DNA of 48,322 bases, from NCBI RefSeq assembly GCF_049514155.1, contig NZ_JBEKVH010000008.1:1-48322 (forward strand), given 5' to 3'. The position numbers and the translations under genes are program-made. The notes under the pieces are model-generated. The model saw nothing but the letters and a program-made list of their open reading frames with translations. It was not told the DNA's origin and did not search any database. The stretch is from Roseiarcus sp049514155. GTDB taxonomy: Bacteria; Pseudomonadota; Alphaproteobacteria; Rhizobiales; Beijerinckiaceae. Below, one piece after another: positions 31,879 to 39,955 of the stretch. How positions within the stretch are numbered: position 1 is the first letter of the stretch; each line of letters begins with the position of its first letter.

Positions 31879-32673
31879 TCACTGCATCATGTCGGCGAGC
31901 GCGCGGCGCATCGAATCGCTCGGCACGCCGAACAGGCCGCCGTAGGGCACGTCGAGATCGTGGATGACGAAGACCGCCGAGCTGACGGCGACGGCGCACA
32001 TCACGACGACGATCACGTTGAGCGTGTTCGGCGGCGCGCGCAGACCGAAGCTGGCGAAAACGATCGCCAGCCAGAACACCAGCACCCAATAGAACGGCGT
32101 CGAGATCGACCCGTGCACGCCCTCGATCACCACCCAGCGGCTCTTGACCGCGTCGGAATAGTCGCTCGCGCAGGCGGCGGCTTGCGCGCGGTGGAAGGCG
32201 TCGCTCGGCTCGAGCCCGCGCACTGCGAGGCCTATGTCGTCCATGAGGTTGGCGAGCGTCGGATCCTCGCCGGTCTGGCGCATGTGGCTCGTGTCGGGAA
32301 AGGCGACGCCTTGCGGCGCCGGCTCGTCGGGCCAGGTCGAGGCGATGACGGCCGCGACATAGCCGCGCAATTGCGCGCGCGTCGACGCCGTCTCCGGTCC
32401 GTAGTCGCGCAGGCAACGGTCGAGCTGGGCGAGTTGGCCGGCGTAGAGCCCACGCGCCTGATAGGCGTTCTCGAACCCGGTCTTGACCGACGACGTCAGC
32501 AGGCCAAGCACGATCGCGGTGAAAGTCACCAGCAAGCCGAGCGCCAGATGGACGAGCTCGATCGAATCGGGCGTGCGATGCCGTTCGGGAAGGCGGCCAT
32601 GAACAAAGAAGCCGAGCGCCGCGCTGGCGCACAGCGCGAAGAAGACCAGCAGCGGCGGCCACAGCTCGGACAT
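31879..32673 (-). CDS. DUF4239 / bestrophin-like membrane protein
   Basis: A 264-residue protein of unknown function that resembles the DUF4239 (bestrophin-like) family. Two membrane segments lie near the N-terminus (about 5-24, PPLLVFFALCASAALGFFVH; about 42-62, LVHLALGLLVTFTAIVLGLL), then a 130-residue soluble loop with ENAYQARGLYAGQLAQLDRC, then two more segments (about 190-212, FYWVLVFWLAIVFASFGL; 217-240, TLNVIVVVMCAVAVSSAVFV), ending HDLDVPYGGLFGVPSD, a signature I associate with the family. It converges on MFS2 with a 19-base gap. Confidence 0.72.
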   Translation of the reverse strand: MSELWPPLLVFFALCASAALGFFVHGRLPERHRTPDSIELVHLALGLLVTFTAIVLGLLTSSVKTGFENAYQARGLYAGQLAQLDRCLRDYGPETASTRAQLRGYVAAVIASTWPDEPAPQGVAFPDTSHMRQTGEDPTLANLMDDIGLAVRGLEPSDAFHRAQAAACASDYSDAVKSRWVVIEGVHGSISTPFYWVLVFWLAIVFASFGLRAPPNTLNVIVVVMCAVAVSSAVFVIHDLDVPYGGLFGVPSDSMRRALADMMQ

Positions 32674-32729
32674 GACCCAGACTTCACCGGACGCGCCACC
32701 CCCGTCAATGGCGCGCTGCGCCGCGAGGG

Positions 32730-33410
32730 TTAAGCGGAGCCACGCGCTGAAAGAAAGGCGCGCATGTGGAAAGCCGCCTCGGCCGGCTCATGGGCCCAAT
32801 CGGCGCCGACCGGACAGGCGCGTCGGGCAAGACAGGCGCCCGCCATGCAGGCGCGGCCGGCCGGACGACCGAGATGGGCCGCGCAGGCGGCGACGTCGTA
32901 GCCGGCGCCGGTGAAGGCGCCGACCGGACAGGCGGAGAGGCACGGCCGCGCGACGCAGGTCTCGCAGGCACTCGCCGCGGCGCGGAACGGCGGGACCGCG
33001 AGGCGTTCGGCGAAGGCGAGCGCGCCGCGATAGCCGCGCCACAAGCCCTCGGTCGGATGGATCAGCAGGCCGAGCGGCGAGACGTGCATCGGCTCGGCGC
33101 GCATCGCCCACCGCTGAAACGGCCAGTGCGGCGGACCGTCGAACGGGTAGAGCGCACGCGCGCCGAGTTCCGTCGCCAGCGCGCCGACGACGCGCCGGCT
33201 CCAGCGGTCGAGCGGATCGGCGCCGCGGTCCTCGGCCTCCGGCGAGCCGGAGAACGCCGCCCAACCGCGCCGACCGGCGAGGCCGACGAGCGCGATCGTC
33301 GCGACGTCGGCCAACTCGCCCTGACGTTCGTCGTCTTGGAGCGCGAAGGCGCCGTGCGCGGCGAGGCCGCGCCGTTCGATCGTTTTCACGATCGGCGCCC
33401 AGGCGAGCAT
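32730..33410 (-). CDS. Ferredoxin-like protein with two predicted [4Fe-4S] clusters
   Basis: A 226-residue cytoplasmic protein. Its C-terminal third has eight cysteines in two cluster sets: Cys149-x2-Cys152-x4-Cys157-x3-Cys161-Pro, and Cys176 ... Cys188-x4-Cys193-x5-Cys199-Pro. The arrangement resembles the iron-sulfur part of epoxyqueuosine reductase-like proteins, but no cobalamin-binding or QueG N-terminal motif is visible, and the N-terminal 140 residues are not a domain I know. The ATG at 33410 has GGGAGG 4 bases before it. It lies 25 bases downstream of the GNAT gene on the same strand. Physiological partner unknown. Confidence 0.75.
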   Translation of the reverse strand: MLAWAPIVKTIERRGLAAHGAFALQDDERQGELADVATIALVGLAGRRGWAAFSGSPEAEDRGADPLDRWSRRVVGALATELGARALYPFDGPPHWPFQRWAMRAEPMHVSPLGLLIHPTEGLWRGYRGALAFAERLAVPPFRAAASACETCVARPCLSACPVGAFTGAGYDVAACAAHLGRPAGRACMAGACLARRACPVGADWAHEPAEAAFHMRAFLSARGSA

Positions 33411-33435
33411 CCGCCCTCCCCGTTCGCCCGCGCCG

Positions 33436-33861
33436 TCAGCTGAGGACGCGCTGCAACAGAACCGCGTCGCTGCGGCGATAGCCGAGCGACTCGTAGAAGC
33501 CGAGCACCGCGGCGTTTTCGGCGCGCACCAGCAGGTTGAGCTTGGGCGCGTCGCGCTCTGCGAGCCAGTCTTCCGCCGCCTTCACCATGCGCGCGCCGAT
33601 CCCCCGGCGCTGCAGATCGCGCGCCACGGCGAGATAGTAGATCCAGCCGCGATGGCCGTCCCAGCCGACCATCACCGTCGCCGCCAGGCGCGCGCCCGCG
33701 TGGGCGGCGAGGATCGTCGAGTTCGGCCCGACCAGCGCGAGGCGAATATCGGCGTGCGGGTCGTTCCACGGCCGCCACAGACCCGCCTCTCGCCACAGGG
33801 CGACGGAGGCTTCGATTTCGCTCTCGGCGAGCGAGTCGATGACGAGATCCACGACTTCCAT
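33436..33861 (-). CDS. GNAT-family acetyltransferase (YpeA-like)
   Basis: A 141-residue acetyltransferase. The GNAT core is visible as HRGWIYYLAVARDLQRRGIG (strand beta4 and the acetyl-CoA loop QRRGIG), then LNLLVRAENAAVLGFYESLG (Asn and Tyr of the alpha4 region), ending YRRSDAVLLQRVL. YpeA-type proteins have this length and ending. The frame is open upstream, overlapping fabH, but the ATG at 33861 gives the family N-terminus (VVDLVIDSLAESEIEASVAL) and lies 5 bases after the fabH stop, suggesting co-transcription with plsX-fabH. Substrate unknown. Confidence 0.85.
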   Translation of the reverse strand: MEVVDLVIDSLAESEIEASVALWREAGLWRPWNDPHADIRLALVGPNSTILAAHAGARLAATVMVGWDGHRGWIYYLAVARDLQRRGIGARMVKAAEDWLAERDAPKLNLLVRAENAAVLGFYESLGYRRSDAVLLQRVLS

Positions 33862-33866
33862 CGCCC

Positions 33867-34850
33867 TCACCAACGGATCAGCGCCGCGCCCCAGGTGAAG
33901 CCGCCGCCCATCGCTTCGATCATCACCAAGTCGCCCTTCTTGATTCGCCCGTCCTTGACCGCAACGTCGAGCGCGAGCGGGATCGAGGCGGCCGACGTGT
34001 TGCCATGGCGGTCGACGGTGACGACGACCTTCTCGCGCGCCAGCCCGAGCTTGTCGGCGGAGGCGTCGATGATGCGGCGGTTGGCCTGATGCGGCACGAA
34101 CCAGTCGATGTCGGCGGCGGTGACGCCGGCGTCGTCGAAGCAGGCCTTGATGACGTCGGTCACCATGCCGACCGCGTGCTTGAACACCTCGCGGCCTTCC
34201 ATGCGCAGATGGCCGACCGTCTGGGTCGTCGACGGGCCGCCGTCGACATAAAGCTTCTCGCGATGACGGCCGTCCGAGCGCAGCTGAGTCGAGATGATTC
34301 CCGGCGACGTCAGCTTGCCGTCGCTCGAGCCCGCCTCGAGCACGATCGCCCCCGCCCCGTCGCCGAACAGCACGCAGGTCGTGCGGTCGGTCCAGTCGAG
34401 CAGGCGCGAGAAGGTCTCGGCGCCGATCACCAGCGCGCGCTTGTGCGAGCCGGAGACGAGAAACTTGTCGGCCGTCGCGACGGCGAAGACGAAGCCGGAG
34501 CAGACCGCCTGCAGATCGAAGGCGACGCCGTGTCTGATCCCGAGCGCCGCCTGCACCTGGGTCGCCACCGCCGGAAACGTGTAGTCGGGCGAAGAGGTGG
34601 CGACGACGATGAGGTCGATGTCGGCGGGCTTCAGCCCGGCGTCGGCGAGCGCCGCCTCGGCGGCGCGCGTCGCCAGCGTCGACGTCGTCTCGCCGTCGCC
34701 GGCGACGTGGCGCTGGCGGATGCCGGTTCGCTGCACGATCCACTCGTCGGTGGTGTCGACGATCGTCGCCATTTCGGCGTTGGCGATCACCCGCGGCGGC
34801 AGGCAGGCGCCGACGCCACGCACGGTTGAACGAAGTCTGGCAGCATTCAT
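33867..34850 (-). CDS. fabH: Beta-ketoacyl-ACP synthase III
   Basis: Starts type II fatty acid synthesis by condensing acetyl-CoA with malonyl-ACP. The 327-residue protein has the full catalytic triad: Cys117 (AFDLQAVCSGFVFA), His254 (WFVPHQANRRI) and Asn284 (DRHGNTSAASI). TTDEWIVQRTGIRQRH near the N-terminus and the C-terminal FTWGAALIRW are further FabH signatures. It follows plsX by 30 bases, the standard bacterial pairing. In most alphaproteobacteria ihfA and a merR-type gene come next; here a GNAT and a ferredoxin-like gene do. Confidence 0.97.
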   Translation of the reverse strand: MNAARLRSTVRGVGACLPPRVIANAEMATIVDTTDEWIVQRTGIRQRHVAGDGETTSTLATRAAEAALADAGLKPADIDLIVVATSSPDYTFPAVATQVQAALGIRHGVAFDLQAVCSGFVFAVATADKFLVSGSHKRALVIGAETFSRLLDWTDRTTCVLFGDGAGAIVLEAGSSDGKLTSPGIISTQLRSDGRHREKLYVDGGPSTTQTVGHLRMEGREVFKHAVGMVTDVIKACFDDAGVTAADIDWFVPHQANRRIIDASADKLGLAREKVVVTVDRHGNTSAASIPLALDVAVKDGRIKKGDLVMIEAMGGGFTWGAALIRW

Positions 34851-34880
34851 GAAGGAAAGGTCCCTAAGCGGGAAGGCGTT

Positions 34881-35936
34881 TCAGGTGACGGCCGGCGCGA
34901 CGGTCGGGGCGCGCGCTTCGTTGGCCTGGGCGATCATGTCGCGGATCTTGCCGAGCAGCTCCTGGCGGACCATGTCGTAGCCGACTTCGATCGCGCCGGC
35001 GACACCCTCCGCGTCCGCCCCGCCGTGGCTCTTGATCACGACGCCGTCGAGACCGAGGAAGACCCCGCCGTTGACCCGCCCGGGGTCCATCTTGTCGCGC
35101 AGCGCGCGAAACGCGTCGCGGGCGAGCAGATAGCCGAGGCGCGACATCCAGCTGTGGTTCATCGCGTCGCGCATCCATTGCGAGATCTGCTTGGCGGTGC
35201 CTTCGGCGGTCTTGAGCGCGATGTTGCCGGTGAAGCCCTCGGTGACGAAGACGTCGACCGCGCCCTTGCCGAGGTCGTCGCCCTCGACGAAACCGTGATA
35301 ACGCAAGTTGGGCAAGGCGGTTTCGCGCAGCACGCGGCCCGCCGCCTTGACCTCCTCGATGCCCTTGATCTCTTCGACGCCGACGTTGAGCAGGCCGACG
35401 GTTGGGCTGTCGATGTCGAAGACGATGCGCGCCATCGCCGCGCCCATGATCGCCAGGTCGATCAAGTGCTCAGCGTCGGCGCCGATCGTCGCGCCGACGT
35501 CGAGGACGATCGATTCGCCGCGCAAGGTCGGCCACATCGCGGCGATCGCCGGGCGCTCGATCTGCGCCATGGTGCGCAGGCAAACCTTGGCCATCGCCAT
35601 CAGCGCGCCGGTGTTGCCGGCCGAAACGGCGCAGTCGGCCTCGCCCTTCTTCACCGCCTCGATCGCCTGCCACATCGACGACGTGCGCCGGCCGGCGCGC
35701 AAGGCCTGGCTCGGCTTGTCGGTCATTTTGACCGCGACGTCGCAATGACGCAGGCGCGATTTGCTTTTCAGGGCCGGATACCCCGCCAGCAGCGGCGCCA
35801 TCGCCGGCTCGTCGCCGAACAGAAGGAACTCGACGTCCGGCCTCCGCTCGAGGGCGATGGCCGCCGCCTTGAGCACGACTGGCGGCCCGTGATCGCCGCC
35901 CATCACGTCGAGCGCTATGCGGATATCCCTTTTCAT
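34881..35936 (-). CDS. plsX: Phosphate acyltransferase PlsX
   Basis: Makes acyl-phosphate from acyl-ACP for PlsY in phospholipid synthesis; a peripheral membrane enzyme. The 351-residue protein begins IRIALDVMGGDHGPPVVLKA, the PlsX signature, and carries AVSAGNTGALMAMAKVCLRT and FVEGDDLGKGAVDVFVTEGF then TGNIALKTAEG, all typical. The frame is open to 36011, but the ATG at 35936 gives the family N-terminus. Operon with fabH. The 198 bases up to the divergent amidase probably hold both promoters. Confidence 0.96.
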   Translation of the reverse strand: MKRDIRIALDVMGGDHGPPVVLKAAAIALERRPDVEFLLFGDEPAMAPLLAGYPALKSKSRLRHCDVAVKMTDKPSQALRAGRRTSSMWQAIEAVKKGEADCAVSAGNTGALMAMAKVCLRTMAQIERPAIAAMWPTLRGESIVLDVGATIGADAEHLIDLAIMGAAMARIVFDIDSPTVGLLNVGVEEIKGIEEVKAAGRVLRETALPNLRYHGFVEGDDLGKGAVDVFVTEGFTGNIALKTAEGTAKQISQWMRDAMNHSWMSRLGYLLARDAFRALRDKMDPGRVNGGVFLGLDGVVIKSHGGADAEGVAGAIEVGYDMVRQELLGKIRDMIAQANEARAPTVAPAVT

Positions 35937-36134
35937 ACCCTTTTTCTGTCCCGCGGGGGTCCGGCGCCCCGCCGGCGCGCGGCACAATAACGTCTTCGCG
36001 CCGCAAGGCAAATTTTCTTGCGCCGTCTACGCCCTTGCCATGGGCGCGCCGCTCGGCCGAAGATGAGGTCCGCGGCTCCATGCGCGCCGGGGTCGAGGCG
36101 TCGGCGCCGCGCCGCCAACAGGGAGGCGAACGGC

Positions 36135-37625
36135 ATGGGCGGCTTTGCGGATTTTGCGCGCTTCGACGGCCTCGGGCTCGCCGAGCTGGTGCGCCGCGGC
36201 GAGGTCGCGCCGATCGAGCTCGTCGAAGAGGCGATCGCCCGGATCGAGGCGCGCAATCCGGCGCTCAGCGCCGTGGTCTACAAGCTCTACGACAGCGCCC
36301 GCGCCGCGGCGCGCGGCCCGCTCTCCGGCCCGTTGGCCGGCGTGCCGTTCCTGCTCAAGGATCTTGGCGCGACGCTCGCCGGGACGCCGACCAGCGAGGG
36401 CAACCGCCGCCTTGCCGAAATTCCGCGCGAGGCCGACAGCGAGCTCGTCGTCCGCTATCGCAAGGCAGGGCTGATCTTCGTCGCCAAGACCAACACGCCC
36501 GAGTTCGGCCTTGCTCCCGTCACCGAGCCTGAAGCATTCGGAATCTGCCGCAATCCCTGGGATGTGAGCCGCACGCCGGGCGGCTCGAGCGGCGGCTCCG
36601 GCGCGGCGGTGGCGGCGCGCATGGCGCCCTTCGCCCACGCTTCCGACGGCGGCGGCTCGATCCGCATTCCCGCTTCGTGCTGCGGCCTGGTCGGCCTCAA
36701 GCCGACGCGCGGGCGCACGCCGACCGGCCCGGTCGAGGGCGAAGCGTGGCGCGGCTTCACGATCGGCAACGCGCTGACGCGTTCCGTCCGCGATTGCGCG
36801 GCCCTGCTCGACGCCGTCCAGGGCGCCGACGCCGGCGCGCCTTACGAAATCAAGCCGCCGGCGCGACCCTATCTCGACGAAGTCGGCGCGCCGCCCGGCC
36901 GGCTGCGCATCGCCTTCACCGTCGCGCCGATGCTCACCGATGCGATTCATCCCGATTGCGTCGCCGGCGTCCAGGCGACCGCGGCGCTGCTCGCCGAACT
37001 CGGCCACGAGGTCGTCGAAGCGCAGCCGCCGCTCGACCGCGAACCCTGGCTCGACGCGTTCGTGAAGATCGTCGCCGCCGAGACTTGCGTCGACATCGAG
37101 CGGGCGCAGCAACTGGTCGGCCGTAAGCTCGGCGCCGGCGATTTCGAGATCGCCACCTGGGTGGTCGGTTCGCTCGGCCGCTCGTTCAGCGCCGCCGAGT
37201 ACGCCGCCGCGGCGCGCTTCGCGCAGCGCTGGTCGCGGCAGGCCGGCGCGTTCTTCAGCGGATACGATGTTCTACTGACGCCGACTCTGGCGCAGCCGCC
37301 GCTGCCGCACGGCGCGCTGAAGCCGACGCCGGCTGAGGCCGCGATTCTGCAGGCGGTCGGCCGCCTCGACGCCGGCTGGTTCATGCGCATAACCGGGCTG
37401 GCGCGCGAATTGTTGAAGAAGCCGCTGACCTTTATTCCTTATACGCCGCTGTTCAACGTCACCGGCCAGCCGGCGATGTCGCTGCCGCTGCACTGGACCG
37501 AGTCCGGCCTGCCGATCGGCATGCAGTTCGTCGCGCGGATGGGCGACGAGGCGACCCTGTTCCGCCTCGCCGGCCAGCTCGAGCAGGCGCGGCCGTGGTT
37601 CGACCGCGCGCCGCCGGGCTATTGA
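36135..37625 (+). CDS. Amidase (amidase-signature family)
   Basis: A 496-residue Ser-Ser-Lys amidase. Catalytic Lys lies in FLLKDLGATLAGTPTSEG, and the Ser pair in the Gly/Ser-rich signature TPGGSSGGSGAAVAAR followed by HASDGGGSIRIPASCCGLVG. The length fits family members such as the 6-aminohexanoate-cyclic-dimer hydrolase-like and aryl-acylamidase groups; the substrate cannot be told. It is not GatA, because GatB and GatC are absent and the C-terminal part differs. The ATG at 36135 has GGGAGG 9 bases upstream. It sits alone on the + strand between plsX and the DUF177 gene, two genes that are usually neighbours, so it looks inserted. Confidence 0.9.
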   Translation: MGGFADFARFDGLGLAELVRRGEVAPIELVEEAIARIEARNPALSAVVYKLYDSARAAARGPLSGPLAGVPFLLKDLGATLAGTPTSEGNRRLAEIPREADSELVVRYRKAGLIFVAKTNTPEFGLAPVTEPEAFGICRNPWDVSRTPGGSSGGSGAAVAARMAPFAHASDGGGSIRIPASCCGLVGLKPTRGRTPTGPVEGEAWRGFTIGNALTRSVRDCAALLDAVQGADAGAPYEIKPPARPYLDEVGAPPGRLRIAFTVAPMLTDAIHPDCVAGVQATAALLAELGHEVVEAQPPLDREPWLDAFVKIVAAETCVDIERAQQLVGRKLGAGDFEIATWVVGSLGRSFSAAEYAAAARFAQRWSRQAGAFFSGYDVLLTPTLAQPPLPHGALKPTPAEAAILQAVGRLDAGWFMRITGLARELLKKPLTFIPYTPLFNVTGQPAMSLPLHWTESGLPIGMQFVARMGDEATLFRLAGQLEQARPWFDRAPPGY

Positions 37626-37637
37626 GCGGCTCTTGTC

Positions 37638-37678
37638 GACGCGCTCGGCGAGCGCGTCTGCGCGGCCGGCGGCCGCGC
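37638..37678. terminator. Two tandem perfect hairpins between convergent genes
   Basis: First hairpin GACGCGCTC-GGC-GAGCGCGTC (37638-37658), then GCGCGGCC-GGC-GGCCGCGC (37660-37678). Both are perfect and lie in the 69-base gap between the amidase and DUF177 gene ends. There is no T run, so intrinsic termination would be weak; transcript-end protection or Rho-aided termination is likely. The second 19-mer recurs exactly in the bamE/ahpD gap. Confidence 0.6.
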
Positions 37679-37694
37679 CTACAAGCGCTGCGCG

Positions 37695-38231
37695 TCAGCG
37701 TTTCTTCTTCGGCTCGGCGAGCGGGGCGAACGGCGAATCCTGGCCGCCCTGCGGCTCGGGCGGATCGAACGCGACGCCGGGCTTGCGCGGATAAGGATCG
37801 AGGCCGAGCGCAAAGAACTCGGCCGCCAGCGCGCCGAGGTCGATTCTGCCGTCGACGATCGGATCGGGGGGATCCTCGCCGCCGACCTCGACCGTTTCGG
37901 CGTCGTCTTCTCTCGCGCGCCGGACCGTCTCGGCCGCTTCAGCCGGCGCGAAACGCACATCGACCGGCTCGTCGACCGTCGCCGCGAACGGCTCGAGGCT
38001 GACGACGCAGACCTGGGTGACTTCGGCGTGGACGTCGCCGGTCACGCGCGCGCCGCCGCGGCCGCTACGCCGCACCGTGAAGTTCGCCGTCACGCTGGCG
38101 ATCGCCGGCAGGCGGTTGATCGCGGCGAGCGCCGCGCATTCCTCGGGGCTGGCCTCGATCGTCTGGGTCAGGCCGTCGGCCGGCAGCGCGTCGATCCTGA
38201 CCCGGCGGCTAAGCGGCGGCGCGTCGCTCAT
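37695..38231 (-). CDS. DUF177 (YceD-like) protein
   Basis: A 178-residue member of the YceD/DUF177 family, linked to 23S rRNA accumulation in plants and bacteria and normally found beside rpmF and plsX. Signatures are LPAIASVTANFTVRRSGRGG, VTGDVHAEVTQVCVVSLEPF (the Cys and Pro of the family core) and the acidic C-terminal segment with IDLGALAAEFFALGLDPYPR then KPG. Its ATG overlaps the stop of the upstream chaperone gene by four bases. No rpmF is adjacent, as is usual in alphaproteobacteria. Confidence 0.87.
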   Translation of the reverse strand: MSDAPPLSRRVRIDALPADGLTQTIEASPEECAALAAINRLPAIASVTANFTVRRSGRGGARVTGDVHAEVTQVCVVSLEPFAATVDEPVDVRFAPAEAAETVRRAREDDAETVEVGGEDPPDPIVDGRIDLGALAAEFFALGLDPYPRKPGVAFDPPEPQGGQDSPFAPLAEPKKKR

Positions 38232-38773
38232 CGGGCTTCTCCTTCAACGGCGGGCAAGCGGAAGCGCCCGGCGGCGAAATCCTCGTAGCGTGTCCGGTCG
38301 AGCGCCGCTGCGGCGGCGGCGACGCGGCGAGCGAGGCCGCTCACCCCGGGCGGCGCGGCCGACGCGCCATAGACATTTCGCGCCAGAGCCGCGGCCAACG
38401 CCGCTTCGTCGCCGGAATCAAGAGCGGCGGCATAGGCCCGGCTGCGCCCGGCGAAGTCGCCGGCCATCGTCTTGATCCGCCGCGCGACGCCAGCGTCGCC
38501 GATCGCCATCTCGCGCAGCGCGTCCTCGAAACCGCGAAAGACGCGGTCGACCAGCTCCTGCGCCATATCCGCCCCTTGCGGACCGAGGGCGAGAAGCCGA
38601 CGCACCACCAGCGCCGCATGCAGCACCACCATCTCGAAGCGGCCTTCGATCGTGTCGGCGACCCCAGCTTCCTGGTAAAGTGCAGGCGTGCGCGCCGCGG
38701 CCACGATCTCGCCGTGAATCTGGTCGATCAGGAAGCGGTTGGCGCGCCGGGCGCGCCAGTGGGCAAAGAACAT
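38228..38773 (-). CDS. Ubiquinol-cytochrome c chaperone (CBP3-like)
   Basis: A 181-residue protein of the family that includes mitochondrial Cbp3, needed for assembly of cytochrome b in complex III. Signatures are LIDQIHGEIVAAARTPALYQ, DTIEGRFEMVVLHAALVVRR, AQELVDRVFRGFEDALREM and VYGASAAPPGVSGLARRV. The frame extends to 38875, but the ATG at 38773 with AAGG 6 bases upstream begins the conserved region and leaves 85 bases to the divergent bamE. The chaperone-DUF177 pair with bamE divergent is a common alphaproteobacterial arrangement. No bc1 genes are in the window. Confidence 0.9.
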   Translation of the reverse strand: MFFAHWRARRANRFLIDQIHGEIVAAARTPALYQEAGVADTIEGRFEMVVLHAALVVRRLLALGPQGADMAQELVDRVFRGFEDALREMAIGDAGVARRIKTMAGDFAGRSRAYAAALDSGDEAALAAALARNVYGASAAPPGVSGLARRVAAAAAALDRTRYEDFAAGRFRLPAVEGEAR

Positions 38774-38858
38774 GCGGCGCCTTGCTTTTGGTCGGCGCGT
38801 CGGGTTAGGCATCGCCGGACGATCTGGCAAGCGAAAAGCTGCGGAGGGGAAAGCCATC

Positions 38859-39320
38859 ATGCGGCCGAACATCAAGGTCAGCGCCCCTCGCCTGTTGGCG
38901 GCGGCCGGAGCGCTTGCGCTCGCGGCGGCCTTGAGCGGCTGCCTCGGCTACGACGGCGACTTCGATCGCGGCTATCAGGTCGACCAGCAGACGCTCGATC
39001 AGGTCCAGGTCGGCAAGACCGACAAGCCGCAGGCGCTGGCGCTGATGGGCACGCCGTCGACGACCTCGACCGTCGGCGGCGACGCCTGGTACTACATCGG
39101 TCAGAAAATGTCGCGCGCGCTCGCCTTCATGCCGGCCAAGATGACCGACCAGACCGTGCTGGCGATTTATTTCGACAAGGGCGGGAAGGTCGCGCGAATC
39201 GCCAATTACGGCATGAAGGACGGCGAGGTGTTCGACTTCGTTTCGCGCACGACGCCGACCGGCGGCGCGGAGCCGGACTTCCTGCGCAACATGATGACCG
39301 GCCTGTTCCGCTTCAGCTGA
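38859..39320 (+). CDS. bamE: Outer-membrane assembly lipoprotein BamE (SmpA/OmlA)
   Basis: Small lipoprotein of the Bam complex that inserts beta-barrel proteins in the outer membrane. The 153-residue precursor has a lipoprotein signal peptide (LLAAAGALALAAALSGC, lipobox LSGC, lipidated Cys28). The SmpA/OmlA domain follows: GYQVDQQTLDQVQVGKTDKP, ALMGTPSTTSTVGGDAWYYI and LAIYFDKGGKVARIANYGM. The ATG at 38859 has GGAGGGG 8-9 bases upstream. Confidence 0.94.
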   Translation: MRPNIKVSAPRLLAAAGALALAAALSGCLGYDGDFDRGYQVDQQTLDQVQVGKTDKPQALALMGTPSTTSTVGGDAWYYIGQKMSRALAFMPAKMTDQTVLAIYFDKGGKVARIANYGMKDGEVFDFVSRTTPTGGAEPDFLRNMMTGLFRFS

Positions 39321-39333
39321 GCGACGGCTTACG

Positions 39334-39397
39334 GACGCGCGCGGCGGGCGCGTCTCTCTTCACCGACAAGGAAAGCGCGGCCGGCGGCCGCGCTTTT
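39334..39397. terminator. Double-hairpin terminator between bamE and ahpD
   Basis: First hairpin GACGCGC-N7-GCGCGTC (39334-39354), followed on + by TCTCTCTT. Second is a perfect 11-3-11 hairpin, AAAGCGCGGCC / GGCCGCGCTTT (39372-39396), with T at 39397. It is A-rich at the left and T-rich at the right, so it can work on both strands for the convergent bamE and ahpD. Its core equals the 19-mer at 37660-37678. Confidence 0.78.
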
Positions 39398-39408
39398 CGT
39401 CGGACGGG

Positions 39409-39951
39409 TCAGGCGGCGCTGGCCGGCGCTGTCGCCGCCGCCTCGAGCGCCACTGCGGTCGACTGGACGATCGCGGCGTAGCGCAGCGCGGCGTGGATCT
39501 GATCGGCCGGAACGCCGCCGTCGCGAAGAACCTTCTCATGCGAATCGATGCAGGCGCCGCAGCCGTTGATCGCCGACGCCGCCAGGCACCACAGCTCGAA
39601 ATCGAGCTTCGGCGCGCCGGGGTTGGCGATGACGTTCATCCGCAACCGCGCCGGCATCTTCGCGTATTCCTTGTTGGAGGCGAGATGCACGGCGCGATAG
39701 TAGACGTTGTTCATCGCCATCACCGTCGCCGCGGCGCGCGCCGCCTGCTGGACCTCCTCCGGCAGGCGGGCGGCCGCTTCGGCGGCGAAGGCGTCGCGCA
39801 CTTCGGCGTTGCGCGTGGCGATGGCGCAGGCGAACAGCAGGCCCCACTTGGTCGGCTCGGCCAGAATCTCCTCGCTGGCGAGAGCGGAGAGATTGAGCCG
39901 CGCGTCGCGGAACGCTTCCGGCAGTCGCGCCTTGAGCGCGTCGATCGACAT
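39409..39951 (-). CDS. ahpD: Alkyl hydroperoxide reductase AhpD
   Basis: Carboxymuconolactone-decarboxylase-fold thiol protein that recycles AhpC; known from mycobacteria and common next to ahpC in alphaproteobacteria. The 180-residue protein has the active motif Cys131-x2-Cys134-x3-His138 (NGCGACIDSHEKVLR), MNNVYYRAVHLASNKEYAKM and LRMNVIANPG. It lies 4 bases downstream of ahpC and clearly shares its transcript; the double hairpin at 39334-39397 lies just beyond its end. Confidence 0.95.
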   Translation of the reverse strand: MSIDALKARLPEAFRDARLNLSALASEEILAEPTKWGLLFACAIATRNAEVRDAFAAEAAARLPEEVQQAARAAATVMAMNNVYYRAVHLASNKEYAKMPARLRMNVIANPGAPKLDFELWCLAASAINGCGACIDSHEKVLRDGGVPADQIHAALRYAAIVQSTAVALEAAATAPASAA

Positions 39952-39955
39952 CGGC

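Noticed and set aside
36135..37625. Amidase as GatA of the tRNA amidotransferase
   Set aside because: No gatB or gatC adjacent, and the C-terminal half differs from GatA as I know it.
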